From Chryseobacterium sp. E1 (GTDB taxonomy: Bacteria > Bacteroidota > Bacteroidia > Flavobacteriales > Weeksellaceae), in contig CP078104.1 in assembly GCA_019203745.1 (NCBI GenBank), positions 4,402,001-4,466,000 of the forward strand: DNA of 64,000 nucleotides. Reading direction: 5' to 3'. Positions 51,050 to 61,532 of this stretch are shown here, piece by piece (position 1 is the stretch's first letter; every line of letters starts with the position of its first letter). The translations under genes were made by a program, and so were the position numbers. Below the pieces are notes generated by a model that was not told where the DNA came from, ran no database searches, and saw only the letters and a program-made list of their open reading frames with translations.

Positions 51050-51481
51050 TCATTTTTTTACCAGAAGCAGTGCATTTCTGATCTCATCTGCATGAAGGTC
51101 GCCGGCAGCTTTTTTATAAAGATCCAGTGCCCACGGATAAACGGTTTCTACAATCTCTTTTCCTTTGGGAGTAAGAAAGATCTGCTTATTCCTCCGGTCG
51201 TTTTTGTAGGCTATCCGTTCAACGAGGTTACGCTGTACAAGGCTGTTGATCAGGTAAGTGATGCTTGATTTATCCTTACTTACCTTATTTCCGATTTCCT
51301 GCTGGTTGATTCCGTCATTACGGGATAGAAGCCCCAGAATTTCAATCAGTTCAAAAGAAAGATCCAGGTCAAATGCATTGATGCTGGTCTGGATCTTCTG
51401 ACGCAAACGGCTTTTCATTTCGCTCATTGCCAGCCCCAGTTCCAGGGCAAGTTCTGAAATACTGTATTGTTCTGCTGCCAT
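51050..51481 (-). CDS. MarR family regulator of the UspA operon
   Basis: Start chosen at ATG 51481 (MAAEQYSISELALELGLAM); an upstream in-frame start at 51550 would run into the palindromic operator. 143 residues. The winged HTH reads GINQQEIGNKVSKDKSSIT and the wing KNDRRNKQIFLTPKG. This is a classical short MarR, different from the two long ones at 26.7 and 42.9 kb. A perfect 30-bp palindrome lies 66 bp upstream. It probably represses itself and the stress protein gene. Confidence 0.85.
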   Translation of the reverse strand: MAAEQYSISELALELGLAMSEMKSRLRQKIQTSINAFDLDLSFELIEILGLLSRNDGINQQEIGNKVSKDKSSITYLINSLVQRNLVERIAYKNDRRNKQIFLTPKGKEIVETVYPWALDLYKKAAGDLHADEIRNALLLVKK

Positions 51482-51547
51482 ACTTTTAACAATAAAATTA
51501 ACAAAATAATGTGAAGGGGAGCTTATAACTTCTCTCACAAATATACG

Positions 51548-51577
51548 CACAATTAGTTTTAATTAAAACTAATTGTG
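51548..51577. promoter_or_regulatory. Perfect 30-bp palindrome, probable MarR operator
   Basis: CACAATTAGTTTTAA (51548-51562) is followed directly by its exact reverse complement (51563-51577). It lies upstream of the MarR gene and 170 bp before the lactonase gene on the other strand. Confidence 0.75.
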
Positions 51578-51693
51578 ATGAAAATATTCTATGAAAGCGG
51601 TGAGTTTATCTTCAATGACCCAATCATTTGAAAAAGACCGGCCAATTCAGATTATTTATTAAATATTTAAGATTTTAAATGCTTATTATACTC

Positions 51694-51702
51694 TATATTT
51701 GC
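51694..51702 (+). promoter_or_regulatory. Bacteroidetes -7 promoter box for the lactonase gene
   Basis: TATATTTGC fits TAnnTTTGC. A start of transcription near 51709 rules out the open frame start at 51699 and supports translation from 51747 or 51765. Confidence 0.6.
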
Positions 51703-51746
51703 AGTTCAACTGCAGAATTTCCCCAACATTTCAAAAACTGATTAAA

Positions 51747-52866
51747 TTGAAGACTACTATAAGCATGATCCTCCTGATGGCATCAGGAGTAAAATTATTG
51801 GCTCAGGATACCTATGTGTTTTTCGGATCATTTAACCGTGATAAAAACACCGAAGGAATTTATGTTTACCAGCTTGATACCATCAGGGTAAGCTTTCGAA
51901 AGTAACCTCTTTCAAAGGCATACTGAATCCGTCATTCCTCACCTTGTCTCCTGATGGGAAATATATTTATGCCTGTACCGAAAGCAAAACAAAAAACGGC
52001 GGCAGTGTAAGCAGTTTTGAATTTAATCCCCGGAAAAAATCCCTTACATTCATCAACAGCCAGAAAAGTGGTGGTGAAAATCCGGTCTATGTATCAGCCC
52101 ACAGCAATGGAAAATGGCTGATTGCCGGGAACTATACAGAGGGAAGTACTTCTGTGTATCCACTTTCAGAAAACGGAAAAATAGAACCTTACACTCAGAA
52201 TTTCCAGTTTTCAGAGGGAAGTATAGACCCGGACAGGCAGGATCGTGCTCATATCCATTCCACCGTTTTTTCACCCGATTTTACCCATGTTTTCTACCCG
52301 ACCTGGGGGCGGATAAGATCAGAACTTACCGCTTTAATGCTGATAAAAACGAACCATTACAGCCTGCAGAAATCCCTTTTATACAGGCTACCTTAGGAAG
52401 CGGCCCGAGGCACCTCACTTTTCATCCTAACGGTAAGTTTGCCTATTGTATTGAAGAAATGGGAGGAGCCGTGAGTGCTTATGCCTATGGGAACGGCACC
52501 CTGGAGAATATTCAAAGAATAAGTACCCATTCTGATGACCGTAAAGAAAATTTTGAAAGCTCAGATGTCCATATTTCTCCTGACGGACGCTTTTTGTATG
52601 CATCAAACCGGGGTGAGGAAAACAATATTGCGATTTTTGCCATCCAGAACAACGGTACTTTGAAAACGGTTGGCTACCAGCCGACAGGCGGAAAACATCC
52701 ACGGGTCTTTGCCATAGACAGTACCGGAAAATTTGTGATCACAACCAATGCAGTGAGCGGTACCGCTACTGTATTCAGGAGAAATGCCGAAAACGGACTG
52801 TTGAAAAGAGCAGGAGGTAAGGTCAGAATGGTAGGAGTGTCTTCTGTACAAATCAGGAAGTATTAA
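51747..52866 (+). CDS. Secreted lactonase-family beta-propeller protein (frameshifted)
   Basis: Start at TTG 51747 (KTTISMILLMASGVKLLAQ signal peptide) or ATG 51765. Breaks near 51890 and 52310; restored length is about 373 residues. It is a seven-bladed propeller of the 6-phosphogluconolactonase-like (lactonase) family, with repeated blades SPDGKYIYAC, HSNGKWLIAGNY, HPNGKFAYCIEE, SPDGRFLYASNRG and DSTGKFVITTN. The RAHIHSTVFSPD and GPRHLTFHPNG segments carry conserved His and Arg of the pocket. Export suggests a role on an extracellular or periplasmic sugar lactone, but the substrate is unknown. Confidence 0.82.
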
Positions 52867-53003
52867 ATTTTACTGAATATATTGTACAAATTTTGAATCA
52901 GAAAAACCGTAGAAATAGGAAAAGAATAATAAAATAAAGATATTAAAAGCAATAAATCCTTTTAATTTGCTTAAATTAACAGCCGAAAAAAACACTTTTT
53001 ACT

Positions 53004-53243
53004 ATGGATGATAAAGGATATTATTTCTATGACAGAAATCAAAGCGTCAGCATTTCAGAACATGACCTGGTAGGGAAAGAGATCGATGAGATTGAGGGCT
53101 TTTTTACCAGATATCAGGTAGACAGACTACACACTACTGAGCGTATTTATGTACTGAAGAAATATCTTTTCGGGATGTTTAAACTGAAGTTGCACTTATA
53201 CCTTAATGATGACACAGTCTATGATTACTCAATTAAAATGTAA
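53004..53243 (+). CDS. Small hypothetical protein, 79 residues
   Basis: An intact frame starting MDDKGYYFYDRNQSVSISEH and ending YLNDDTVYDYSIKM. Soluble and aromatic-rich, no signal peptide. The terminator at 53268 follows. I do not recognise it. Confidence 0.6.
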   Translation: MDDKGYYFYDRNQSVSISEHDLVGKEIDEIEGFFTRYQVDRLHTTERIYVLKKYLFGMFKLKLHLYLNDDTVYDYSIKM

Positions 53244-53267
53244 CTTTGAAAAAGAATAGACAACATT

Positions 53268-53303
53268 AAAAAAGCAGAGATCAATTCTCTGCTTTTTTTT
53301 TTT
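53268..53303. terminator. Bidirectional terminator
   Basis: AAAAGCAGAGA at 53270-53280 pairs with TCTCTGCTTTT at 53286-53296 over TCAAT. There is a run of 11 T to 53303 on the + strand and six A at 53268-53273 serving the minus strand. It separates the small gene from the convergent efflux gene and overlaps the end of the latter. Confidence 0.85.
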
Positions 53304-54488
53304 ACGGCCTGGTTCATAATGAGGATGATCCCCAGAAGTAAACAGGCTATGATCAGATAGCGCCATGACAGTCCTTTCTGTTCCGTTACCGTTCCGCTTA
53401 CAGAAATAATAAAACTGGTAATTGAAGTGATCACATACACCAATCCGCCCATCAGTCCGCCTGCAGTTCCTGCATTTTTAGGGAAATACAGCATACTGGT
53501 CGTGAAGAATGATGTAAACAGAATCCCTGAGCAGATATGAATGAAAAAGGCAAAAGGAATCATAATGAAAAGACTTTCCGCAAAATAGCTGATGCCGATC
53601 AGGCTTATGATCAGAAACAGCTGCAGGATAATAGGCTGCAGAATTCTCGGCTTAAACTCCAGCGTCAGTCTGCGTTTTCCTATAAAACCTCCATCATCCA
53701 TGAGAATCCTAAAATCAGGGTACAGTATCCAATGACTACAGGGGTAAAGTGAAACGTATTTTCAATAATAAAAGGTCCGTAATATTGAATAGCATGACAA
53801 TAGAATAGCTTAATCCCAGGATAAAAATGCCCAGCATGAAAATCTTATTTTTGAGCATCATCTTATAAAGACCGATGTTTTCCGATAGATTAAGCTTCTT
53901 TTTCTGAGGAAGACTTTCTTCACTGAAAAACCATTCAAACAGAAAAAGGAATCCGGCATAGAAAGCAAGAAAATAAAAATTCGCATGCCAGTTAAAAATC
54001 TTTTCCAGATATCCGCCAAGGAAAGGAGCCAGAATAGGACCACAGGACCATACGATAGTGAAATAGCTCAAATAATGTTTCACCCGCTCAGAATCATAAA
54101 TATCCACAAAAATAGCCCGGGTAGCGACTACAAGTACCGATACTGCTGCTCCCTGAAGAATCCGCAGCAGGCAGATCAGCAGAATACTGTTGGTCATTGT
54201 AATCAGGATACTGCTGATCACCAGAAGGAAAAGGGCCAGTAACTTCGGACGGTAGCGCCCGATACTGTCCAGGATAGCTCCTACAAACAGCTGGGAAATT
54301 CCGTAACTCAGCAGGTAAGAGGTCAAAGTAATCTGGACATCCTTCTCAGACACAGAAAGCTCTCTGGCCATAGAAGGGAAAGATGGAAGGTAAATATCTG
54401 TGACAAACCCCGAGAGCGGTATAGACACAAATGCCATAATGGTTATTAATCTGATGCGTTGCTCAGATGCTTCTCTCAACATACTCAT
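53284..54488 (-). CDS. MFS multidrug efflux transporter, Bcr/CflA type (frameshifted)
   Basis: ATG 54488 or 54482. Breaks near 53790 and 53715 divide it; restored length is about 400 residues with about 12 hydrophobic segments. The Bcr/CflA marks are PLSGFVTDIYLPSFPSMA in TM1, GAILDSIGRYRPKLL (motif A) and LRILQGAAVSVLVVATRAI. The exact C-terminus is uncertain because the frame runs into an 11-A run; with another run length it stops at 53284 (KKKAEN), otherwise it reads on to 53225. Exports drugs by proton antiport. The AraC gene upstream, in the same orientation, is a likely regulator. Confidence 0.85.
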
Positions 54489-54571
54489 TCATTTTTTACA
54501 TTGCAAAAATAAGACAAGAAATGCCGGAATCAATTTTAAAAGACAAAGTAAAAATTACAAAATTCAAATAT

Positions 54572-55482
54572 TTAAAATGAATTCTTAAATTTTAAAGGCG
54601 AAGTCCGGGCATGCTTCTTAAAAAAGTTGTTGAAATGGGAGGGCTGATCAAAACCTAAAGTATACCCGATTTCAGAAATATCCCAGTTGGTATACTTCAG
54701 CAGGTTTTTAGATTCTTCAAACATCCTCTCTTTGATGATCTGTGTTGTAGTAAGGTTCGTAACGGATTTTACCGATGAATTCAAATGATTGACATGCACA
54801 TTGAGATGGCTGGCAAAATCAGACGGAGTTCTTAAAGCTAAAGGGTAGGCCGGAGAGTCCAGAGGAAACTGCTTGTTAAGAAGTTCGTCAAATAAACGGT
54901 ATAGCCTTACGTTAGCCGGAAGTTCACTGGGATGTACATCTTCTACCCGGTTTTCCAGTGCCAGATGCAGAACGGAAGCCAGATGGTTTTTGATACTGCT
55001 GCTACGGTAAGGGTAGGGAGAATTGTTCAGCTTATACATCTGCTCAAAATACAAGGTGGCCAGCAAGGTCTGTTCCTCAGTAAGAAAGACGATAGGTTTA
55101 CTCCATTCTTTAAAAAGCGAAGTCTTTTTAAACAGGTTGAATTCTGAATTTCCATGAAAAAACTCCTGGTTAAATAAACAGAAATAACCTTCCTGTTCAC
55201 CCTCGCATTCCCAGGAATAAGGAATATTGGGAGAGGGAAAAAAAGAACCGGACGGTCAATATACAACTGGTGAGGGCCATACTGAAATGTTCCTTTTCCT
55301 ATAATAAAACTGACCTTATAATAATCTCTGCGGTTGTATGGGCTCTTGAAGCTGCAATACTTCCGCATGGAGATGTTGAAATGAGATTTACCCGTTTCAA
55401 AATCATCCGTATCAAATACTTTTATCTGGTTTTTACGGATGCGGTTATAATAATCCTCTATAGTTTCCAGCTGGTCACTCAT
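54572..55482 (-). CDS. AraC family regulator (one frameshift)
   Basis: ATG 55482; a break in the A/G-rich stretch near 55235 joins both parts, giving about 303 residues. The N-terminal cupin-like domain (YYKVSFIIGKGTFQYGPHQL) would bind a small ligand. The C-terminal double HTH includes PSDFASHLNVHVNHLNSSVK and WDISEIGYTLGFDQPSHFNN with the ending TSPLKFK. Cytoplasmic, unlike the two membrane AraC proteins earlier in the window. It precedes the efflux gene by 83 bp on the same strand and may control it. Confidence 0.85.
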
Positions 55483-55578
55483 GATCTGTAAATTATAAAA
55501 ATCAAAGATAAGTAAATCTTTTGTATTGTGATTTACTTACCTTGTTTTATATCAGATCTGTAATGATGGAAAGTCTCT

Positions 55579-56090
55579 TTAATCTTTGTGAAGCTGCATT
55601 TCCATAATGAAAGAAGGAAGCTGGAAAGGTTCTGCTTTAGCTTCAGCCACTGAACTAAACCCTGTCTCTTTTAAAAATTCCAGAAGCGGATCGTGAGCCA
55701 GCATATTGATCCAGATGACATTTGTGAAACTTATTGCGGATCTGCATTTTTTCCAGTGCGACTCTCTTACTTCAGGAATGTTGAAATCCGGAAGCATAAC
55801 AAAACTGATTTCCGTAGCCCGTTTTCCTTCAGCCATACCGGGATATACAGAACCGCTTTTGATAATGCTGTACCCTACAGGTTTTTGGTCCGCATACGTC
55901 ATGATCAGCTGATTGGAAAGATCATTCAGATCATTGATCATTTTTCTCGGATCTATTTCATTGCTGTATTTTTAATATCATCATCAGAAACAAAACCCTT
56001 GTGAAGCGTATAAACCGAAGCGTCAATAATGGCTATAAGATCAGAAATTCCCTCTTCAGAACCAACTGTAAATTTTGAAACGATCTCCAT
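55579..56090 (-). CDS. Putative GNAT-like protein (one frameshift)
   Basis: ATG 56090 (MEIVSKFTVGSEEGISDLIA); one missing A near 55972 joins NEIDPRKMINDLNDL and the end LPSFIMEMQLHKD at 55579. About 170 residues. The order of a strand with MTYADQKPVGYSIIKSG, then EISFVMLPDF, resembles a GNAT acetyltransferase core, but the acetyl-CoA loop (R/QxxGxG/A) is not clear. Assignment tentative. Divergent from the MocR-type gene. Confidence 0.5.
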
Positions 56091-56308
56091 AAGTCTTTTT
56101 TATTCAAAATTAGAAGATTATTTCATTTGAAAAGGGTACAGTTCATTAAAATGTAACCGGTACAGATTGGAATGCCTGATCACTATACTTTCATCCCCGA
56201 TAACTTTTCAGGCTTCCTGACATGATCAAACCCGAAATTGTTTATCCCGAATCCAGAATACTTATAAAAAATACATGTAAATTTGTTTGATACAGTTGAC
56301 GGGTTAGT

Positions 56309-57713
56309 ATGAAGTCTTATAAATATGAAATTTTTACATCGGTTATAGAAGAACAGATCCGTAATGGAGTTGTAAAGGAAAACGACCGGCTTCCATCTAT
56401 CAGGGAAATTAGGAAAAGATACCGGTTGAGCACAAGTTCCGTTCAGAGCGGATTTGAATATTTAATGATCAAAGGCCTCATTAAAAGCAGTCCACGGTCC
56501 GGTTATTTTGTGGCAGATCAAAAGCAAAACGGGGATCATAAGAAAACAGGCCAGCTTCCACCGGTTGTGAGGAATGAAATATTCATGAAAAATATGATGC
56601 TTACTTCAAAAGGATTTCTGAAGCCAGTTCCTTTAATGTTGCGGCTCCCGGTGACCTGCTTATTCCCAGAAATTAATTCTGAGAACGATGCAGGAAGTGA
56701 TCCGTGAAAAAGGAGCAGCTCTGCTTAGATATTATCCGTCCAATGGGCTTGAGCTTTTAAGACAGCAGATCGCAAAACAAATGAACAGGTATGGCTGTAT
56801 ACTGAATCCTGATGAGCTGATTATTACCGATGGAGCTTTACAGGCACTTACCATTGCATTGAAGTCTGTGACCAAAGCAGGAGATATAGTCGCAGTAGAC
56901 AGCCCATGTATTTTCTGTTCTGGAAGTGATTGCTAATCTGGAATTGAAAGTCGTTGAAATTCCGGTCTCCTGTAGCGGCGGCTTCGATCTGGAATATTTC
57001 CGGACAGCCTGTGAAGAAAATGATATCCGTGCTTTGGTGGTCACACCGAACTTTCATAACCCTACAGGAGCCGTTATGAGCGATAGCACTAAAAAGATGT
57101 GCTGAGCATTGCTGAACACAATCAAGTAAGTATTATAGAAAACGATATGTATTCCGATCTCTATTTTGAGAGAAAAGACCTTGTAGTATCAAAGCTTTTG
57201 ATACTAAAGGGCTGGTCATGATGTATTCTTCATTTTCAAAGACACTGGCACCTGGTATCCGTTTAGGATGGCTGTATGCCGGAGATCTTTATTCAAAAGC
57301 AGAAAGGGTGAAATTCAGTTTGGGAAGATCGGTTTCACCCGTTTACCAGGAACTGATTCTTAAACTTTTGCAAAGCAGCAGCTATGAAAGGCATCTGCGG
57401 ACATTCAGAAGAAAACTGAATGATCAGGCTGTTCAGTTATCCGGTGTACTGGAAAATATTTTCCCTCCGGTTCATGTTTTTATAAGCCGGAAGGAGGGTA
57501 TAGCATCTGGGCACAACTACCGGAAAAGACAGATATGGAGCTGTTTTATCAGTATTGCGAAAAACACGGCATCATGTTTACTCCCGGGGAGACCTTCTCT
57601 TTTTCAGGCTCATACAGTCATTATTTCCGGATTATTTTTTCAGAAAGAATTACGGCAGAAAGTATATTGCTGCTGGAAAGTGCAGGAGAAAAGCAAAAGA
57701 ACTGCTCTTGTGA
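56309..57713 (+). CDS. MocR-type regulator: GntR HTH fused to aminotransferase-like domain (frameshifted)
   Basis: ATG 56309. The first 75 residues are a GntR winged HTH (RLPSIREIRKRYRLSTSSVQ). The rest is a fold type I PLP-dependent aminotransferase domain: YYPSNGLELLRQQIAKQMNR, ALVVTPNFHNPTGAVMSD, and the PLP lysine in YSSFSKTLAPGIRLGW. Breaks lie near 56628, 56672, 56905, 57098, 57192, 57505 and 57692; the restored end is a stop at 57711-57713, about 468 residues. MocR proteins use PLP as a sensor for vitamin B6 or amino-acid genes. No pdx gene is adjacent, so the target is open. It converges with the peptidase gene, with 19 bp between. Confidence 0.8.
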
Positions 57714-57732
57714 GACATTCTTTAAAAATGCG

Positions 57733-59222
57733 TTATTTTACTTCACTTATTGCATATTTCAGATTTTTGGTCCTGTCAATTTCCAGCTGCGGTATAGCTT
57801 CCATGTTTTTAAATTCAAAACCGTCAATCCATTTTTCTCTGGTAAGATCAATATCTTCTCCGGAAATGATATGCTTCTGAAAGAAATAGGTAATGTCTCT
57901 ATCCAGATATTGCTGTACAAGATCCAGAAACAGTTCATCCGTGAATTTCAGTTTCTTTTCCGTACATTTCTTCAGCAATTCACGCATCAGGTCGTCCAGG
58001 GATTTTCTGTAGCGGGATTTCAGCAGGATCTGATTATCCAGCCAGAAAGCAAAAATGGCCCCCGTCGGTACGGTACCTTTTCTACATCACGGCTTTTCCA
58101 GAAATCATCTTTTATCTTATAATTCGGAATGTCCCGCTGCGGATTTTTCCAGTGGTTCCTGATCACCTCACTGTTGAATAACCTGAGCCATTCGTCAGTA
58201 GAAATATCTTTGATGCGTAACCTGTTTTTATAGGTGTAATAGTCGGTAAAGCCTTCACTGAACCAATAATTGAGCTCTTCATTTTTATTCTGAATTTTAT
58301 TTCCTATCCATTCATGCATCAGCTCATGGTGAAGAAGATAAAGGTAAGAATTCTTATCATTAAAAGGATTATTGGTGCCCTGGATCATAAAAGCATTTTT
58401 AATGGCAGATCCTGTTGTACTGTATCCTTTGAAAAGGCTGTCTTTCTGTGAAACGGTAGGCGTCATGGTAACGGTGAAGTAATTCTGGTCATAATCTTTC
58501 CAGAAATCCCTTTGGGACTGTACTGCTTTTTTAGGTTTGAAAATAAGAAATCATCTGTAAATCCGTTGTGCCATTGATCTCTTAAGGCAAAATAAACCGG
58601 CTTGTTCTGTACTTTAAAAGAGTAAAACCTGTAGTCACCTCCTGTAAACAGTGCATTGTAGAACCCATCCCAAAGCGTAGTTTTGATATTCTGGGCCCTG
58701 GCCTGGGTGGCAAAATTATTGTGAAGCCTAAATTTTGCCGGGAAATCCAGCCATTCAACGGAAAATTCAAATTCCCTGTCTTCCGGATTTTTGGTAAATG
58801 ACAGGGGACCATGAAAAGGTTTTTACCCAATACATGAAAGAACGTATTATTGATTCTTGGGCGGTTGAATATGGTATAGCTCGGATCTTTAAAATCCTGT
58901 CTGATATGATAAATAAAGGAAACTTTATTTCCCTTTTTCATATTGATTTTTATTCTGCTCTTTTCCGGCTGGATTTCAAAACCGATGTCCGGGTTTTCCT
59001 CTTTTAACAGGGTAAGAGTATTGAAAAGGTTTTTCTCGCCCCAGTTTTCATTGGCAAAATAAAAGGAAATGGTATCAGATGGCTTTTTAAGAGTATAATC
59101 AACCTCTACTTTCAGGCCGTTTCGCTCAAGGTCATCATTATAAAATATTTTATAGCTGATGCTATTCTGAGAATAGGCGAGCAGGGCAGCAGCAAGGCCA
59201 GGATGAATAATTTTTTTACCAT
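57733..59222 (-). CDS. Gluzincin metallopeptidase (M1/M61-like), secreted (frameshifted)
   Basis: ATG 59222 begins MVKKLFILAL and a signal peptide (restored across a break near 59190). Breaks near 58730, 58545 and 58045 divide the gene; about 497 residues. The zinc site is HELMHEWIGNK, with the third ligand Glu in WFSEGFTDYY 19 residues later, one residue longer than the classical HExxHx18E of M1. The N-terminal beta domain (ISFYFANENWGEKNLFN) and the C-terminal helical part fit this clan. Expected in the periplasm or outside the cell, cleaving peptides. Confidence 0.75.
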
Positions 59223-59472
59223 GGATAAAGTCGTTTTTCCAAATTTAAAGTAAAAAATAAGAAAATGAAGATTTCTCCTGTGTTTTAGTCCCTTTATTCT
59301 ATTATATATAGGATAAAGTTTGTTAGGCTGAAATTCCCTGAACAGCGGCAAAAATAAGATTTTTAAAGGCTCAATATTATCAAAAACGTACTTCTATGTT
59401 GATTAAAGTGAAAATTTTAGCGATTTAAGCCAAACTTTTTCGCTCCAGTTAGGCTGGAATCACCATAAAACC
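59223..59472. other. Divergent spacer
   Basis: This 250-bp stretch separates the peptidase start from the histone-like gene promoter. No gene is seen. Confidence 0.4.
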
Positions 59473-59481
59473 TATATTTGC
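59473..59481 (+). promoter_or_regulatory. -7 promoter box of the histone H1-like gene
   Basis: TATATTTGC, a clear TAnnTTTGC box, 19 bp before the ATG at 59501. A short leader is implied. Confidence 0.6.
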
Positions 59482-59500
59482 AGCCTAAATTTTTAAATAA

Positions 59501-59677
59501 ATGAAAGAACTAATTGAAAAAATCAACGCAGAATTTGAAGCGTTCACAACTGAAGCTAACCAGCAAGCAGAAAAAGGAAACAAAGCAGCAGGTACAAGAG
59601 CTCGTAAAGCAGCTTTAGAACTAAGCAAACTGTTCAAAGAATTTAGAAAAGTTTCTGTAGAAGAAGCTAAAAAATAA
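59501..59677 (+). CDS. Histone H1-like nucleoid protein, 58 residues
   Basis: A complete small gene with a strong promoter and terminator. The product starts MKELIEKINAEFEAFTTEAN and continues QQAEKGNKAAGTRARKAALE, ending FKEFRKVSVEEAKK. This is the short Hc1/histone H1-like family that is near universal in Flavobacteriia. It has an amphipathic first helix and a basic, alanine-rich AAGTRARKAAL segment for DNA binding. No frameshift. Probably an abundant nucleoid-associated protein. Confidence 0.85.
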   Translation: MKELIEKINAEFEAFTTEANQQAEKGNKAAGTRARKAALELSKLFKEFRKVSVEEAKK

Positions 59678-59688
59678 TTCGTTCCCTG

Positions 59689-59716
59689 AACCGGCTCAAA
59701 ATGAGCCGGTTTTTTT
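59689..59716 (+). terminator. Terminator of the H1-like gene
   Basis: AACCGGCTCA at 59689-59698 and TGAGCCGGTT at 59702-59711 form a 10-bp stem with a three-base loop and a T tail. Confidence 0.9.
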
Positions 59717-59890
59717 ATCTCCTGCATCGTAAATAAGCTCTTTTTGCCGTATTAAAATTTCCAAGTTTTAATTTCTATTTTCCAAAATTAAATTTCAAAA
59801 GTTAAATACTATTAATTTGTATTAAATACTTCTTCTGTTTTGTGTTTCAGAGCATATATTTGTGCAGCTATTTAAACTAATAACTCGTAT

Positions 59891-61036
59891 ATGAAACACG
59901 CTTATCTATTATTCATCCTGTTTTTGGATTATTCCATAGTCAGCAGCTCAAAGTTGTGGATGCTGAGAGCGGAAGCCCGTATCCAATGCAAGGATCCTTC
60001 TGAGAGATCAGATTCTGTATACCAATGAAGATGGTATAGCCCCTGTTAGCAATGATGCTCCTGTTTTTGAAATTTCGGCTTCAGGCTACCAGAAGACAGA
60101 GGTCCGTAATTTCAGTCCACAAATAAAGCTTAAACCTCTGTATAAAGATATCGGGGAAATAAAAATTGTGAATGTAGATGTCAAAAAAATCTTTGAAGAT
60201 GTTGCTAAAAATTATCATAAGCGGTATTATGATGCACCTTCTTTATATGATATAGTGTATAAGGAGAAAAGTTTTGACAATAATAAACTGTTTTTTCTGG
60301 TCATTGCTGAGGCAAAATTATGGACAAGAGACAATATGTATAATTTCAAACAGGGTTTGCGTAAAGATTATGATGAGATTCTTCAGATGCAGCTGAATAA
60401 TGTGAAATATTTAAAAAACATAAAATCAGACAGCATTTTTACAGGTAAAACCAACGAATTTTCTCATGAATATCTGGGGAACTTTTTCCTGAATTTCGAA
60501 CTGTACAGAGAGCTTCAGCATCTGAAAATGAAAGGAACCAGGTGTACCGGAAGACTGATCTTTGAAGAAGGAAACGAACAGCTGATCACTTTTAAAATTA
60601 CTTCTGTGACCGGAGTAAACATGAAAGGGGAATTCAAATACAATACGGCAGATAAGGTTATTACCTATTTTGAAACCCATTATTTCCAGGAAAACTATCC
60701 GGTTGTCAAAAGGAAGATGACTGATGGTAGAGAGTTCGACTATAAACTGGGGATGCTTCACTGATTTTTGATTTCTATAAGAAAAACGGTTCTTATATTC
60801 CTGCAATGACCAGGCTTGAAGGTGATAAATTTACTTCTTATTACAAAGGTGAAACCCATGTGAGAAAGTTCAGCCGTGAGATGGTCTACAATACATTTAC
60901 CCCGTCTGACAAAAAAGGACTGGATCCGAAAGTTGATTTTAAGATCAGTATCTGGAATAATGGTGCGGTGAAAGAAAATAAAGTGAATACTACCTTACTT
61001 TCAGAAGAGGAAAAAGCTTTTGTGAACGGAAAGTAA
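59891..61036 (+). CDS. Exported protein with a carboxypeptidase-regulatory-like domain (frameshifted)
   Basis: ATG 59891 (MKHAYLLFILFL, signal peptide). Restoring bases near 59925 and 59985 gives QLKVVDAESGKPVSNARILL, the opening of a transthyretin-like carboxypeptidase-regulatory domain (residues about 20-90). A third break near 60765 precedes the tail ending EEEKAFVNGK at 61036. Restored length is about 382 residues. The rest is alpha/beta with no recognised motif (DVAKNYHKRYYDAPSLYDIV, GKTNEFSHEYLG). Probably periplasmic or outer-membrane associated. Function unknown. Confidence 0.65.
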
Positions 61037-61079
61037 TTCACTTGCAATGATGCATCAGTTTACCAGGAATTAGTTTATT

Positions 61080-61130
61080 CTATGTCTCTATGGGGTTTAT
61101 CTTTTAACAGCATAGAGACATAGTTTTTTA
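61080..61130 (+). terminator. Terminator with 13-bp stem
   Basis: CTATGTCTCTATG at 61080-61092 is the exact complement of CATAGAGACATAG at 61111-61123, followed by T6. It ends the preceding gene. Confidence 0.85.
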
Positions 61131-61168
61131 TGTTCTTTACGTCTTCAATTTTCAATTTAATTTTAAGC

Positions 61169-61354
61169 TCTCGCAGATTATGCAGATAACGCAGATCTGT
61201 TTGGAAAATATGCGCAATCCCCGCAATCTGCGAGCTATTATTGTTCGAATTAAAAAAGAATTTGAGAATCAAACATTCAAAATATTGAAGAAATCTTGTA
61301 ATAGATATAACAGAGTTCTTTATAAAAATCTGCGCATCTGCACAATCTGCGAGA
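61169..61354. repeat. Intergenic inverted-repeat element
   Basis: TCTCGCAGATTATGCAGAT at 61169-61187 and ATCTGCACAATCTGCGAGA at 61336-61354 are inverted copies with one mismatch. A third partial copy, CCGCAATCTGCGAGCT, lies near 61220-61235, and smaller pieces (ACGCAGATCTG, AATCTGCGCATCTG) adjoin both ends. No reading frame is supported. This AATCTGCGAGA-type sequence looks like a family of non-coding repeats. Confidence 0.6.
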
Positions 61355-61532
61355 TATTCTATCCGCTAATCCATGGATGAAAAAAGAATTCGTGACTCGG
61401 CAGATTAAAAAAATATGAATTTACTTTATAAATAGTAAAAACGTTCATAATATCGTTGAACAGGAACTTTTTGTGTTCATTTTTTCATCATCTCCTTAAT
61501 TTCCTTTATCTTTAAACCAATCAATATATATT

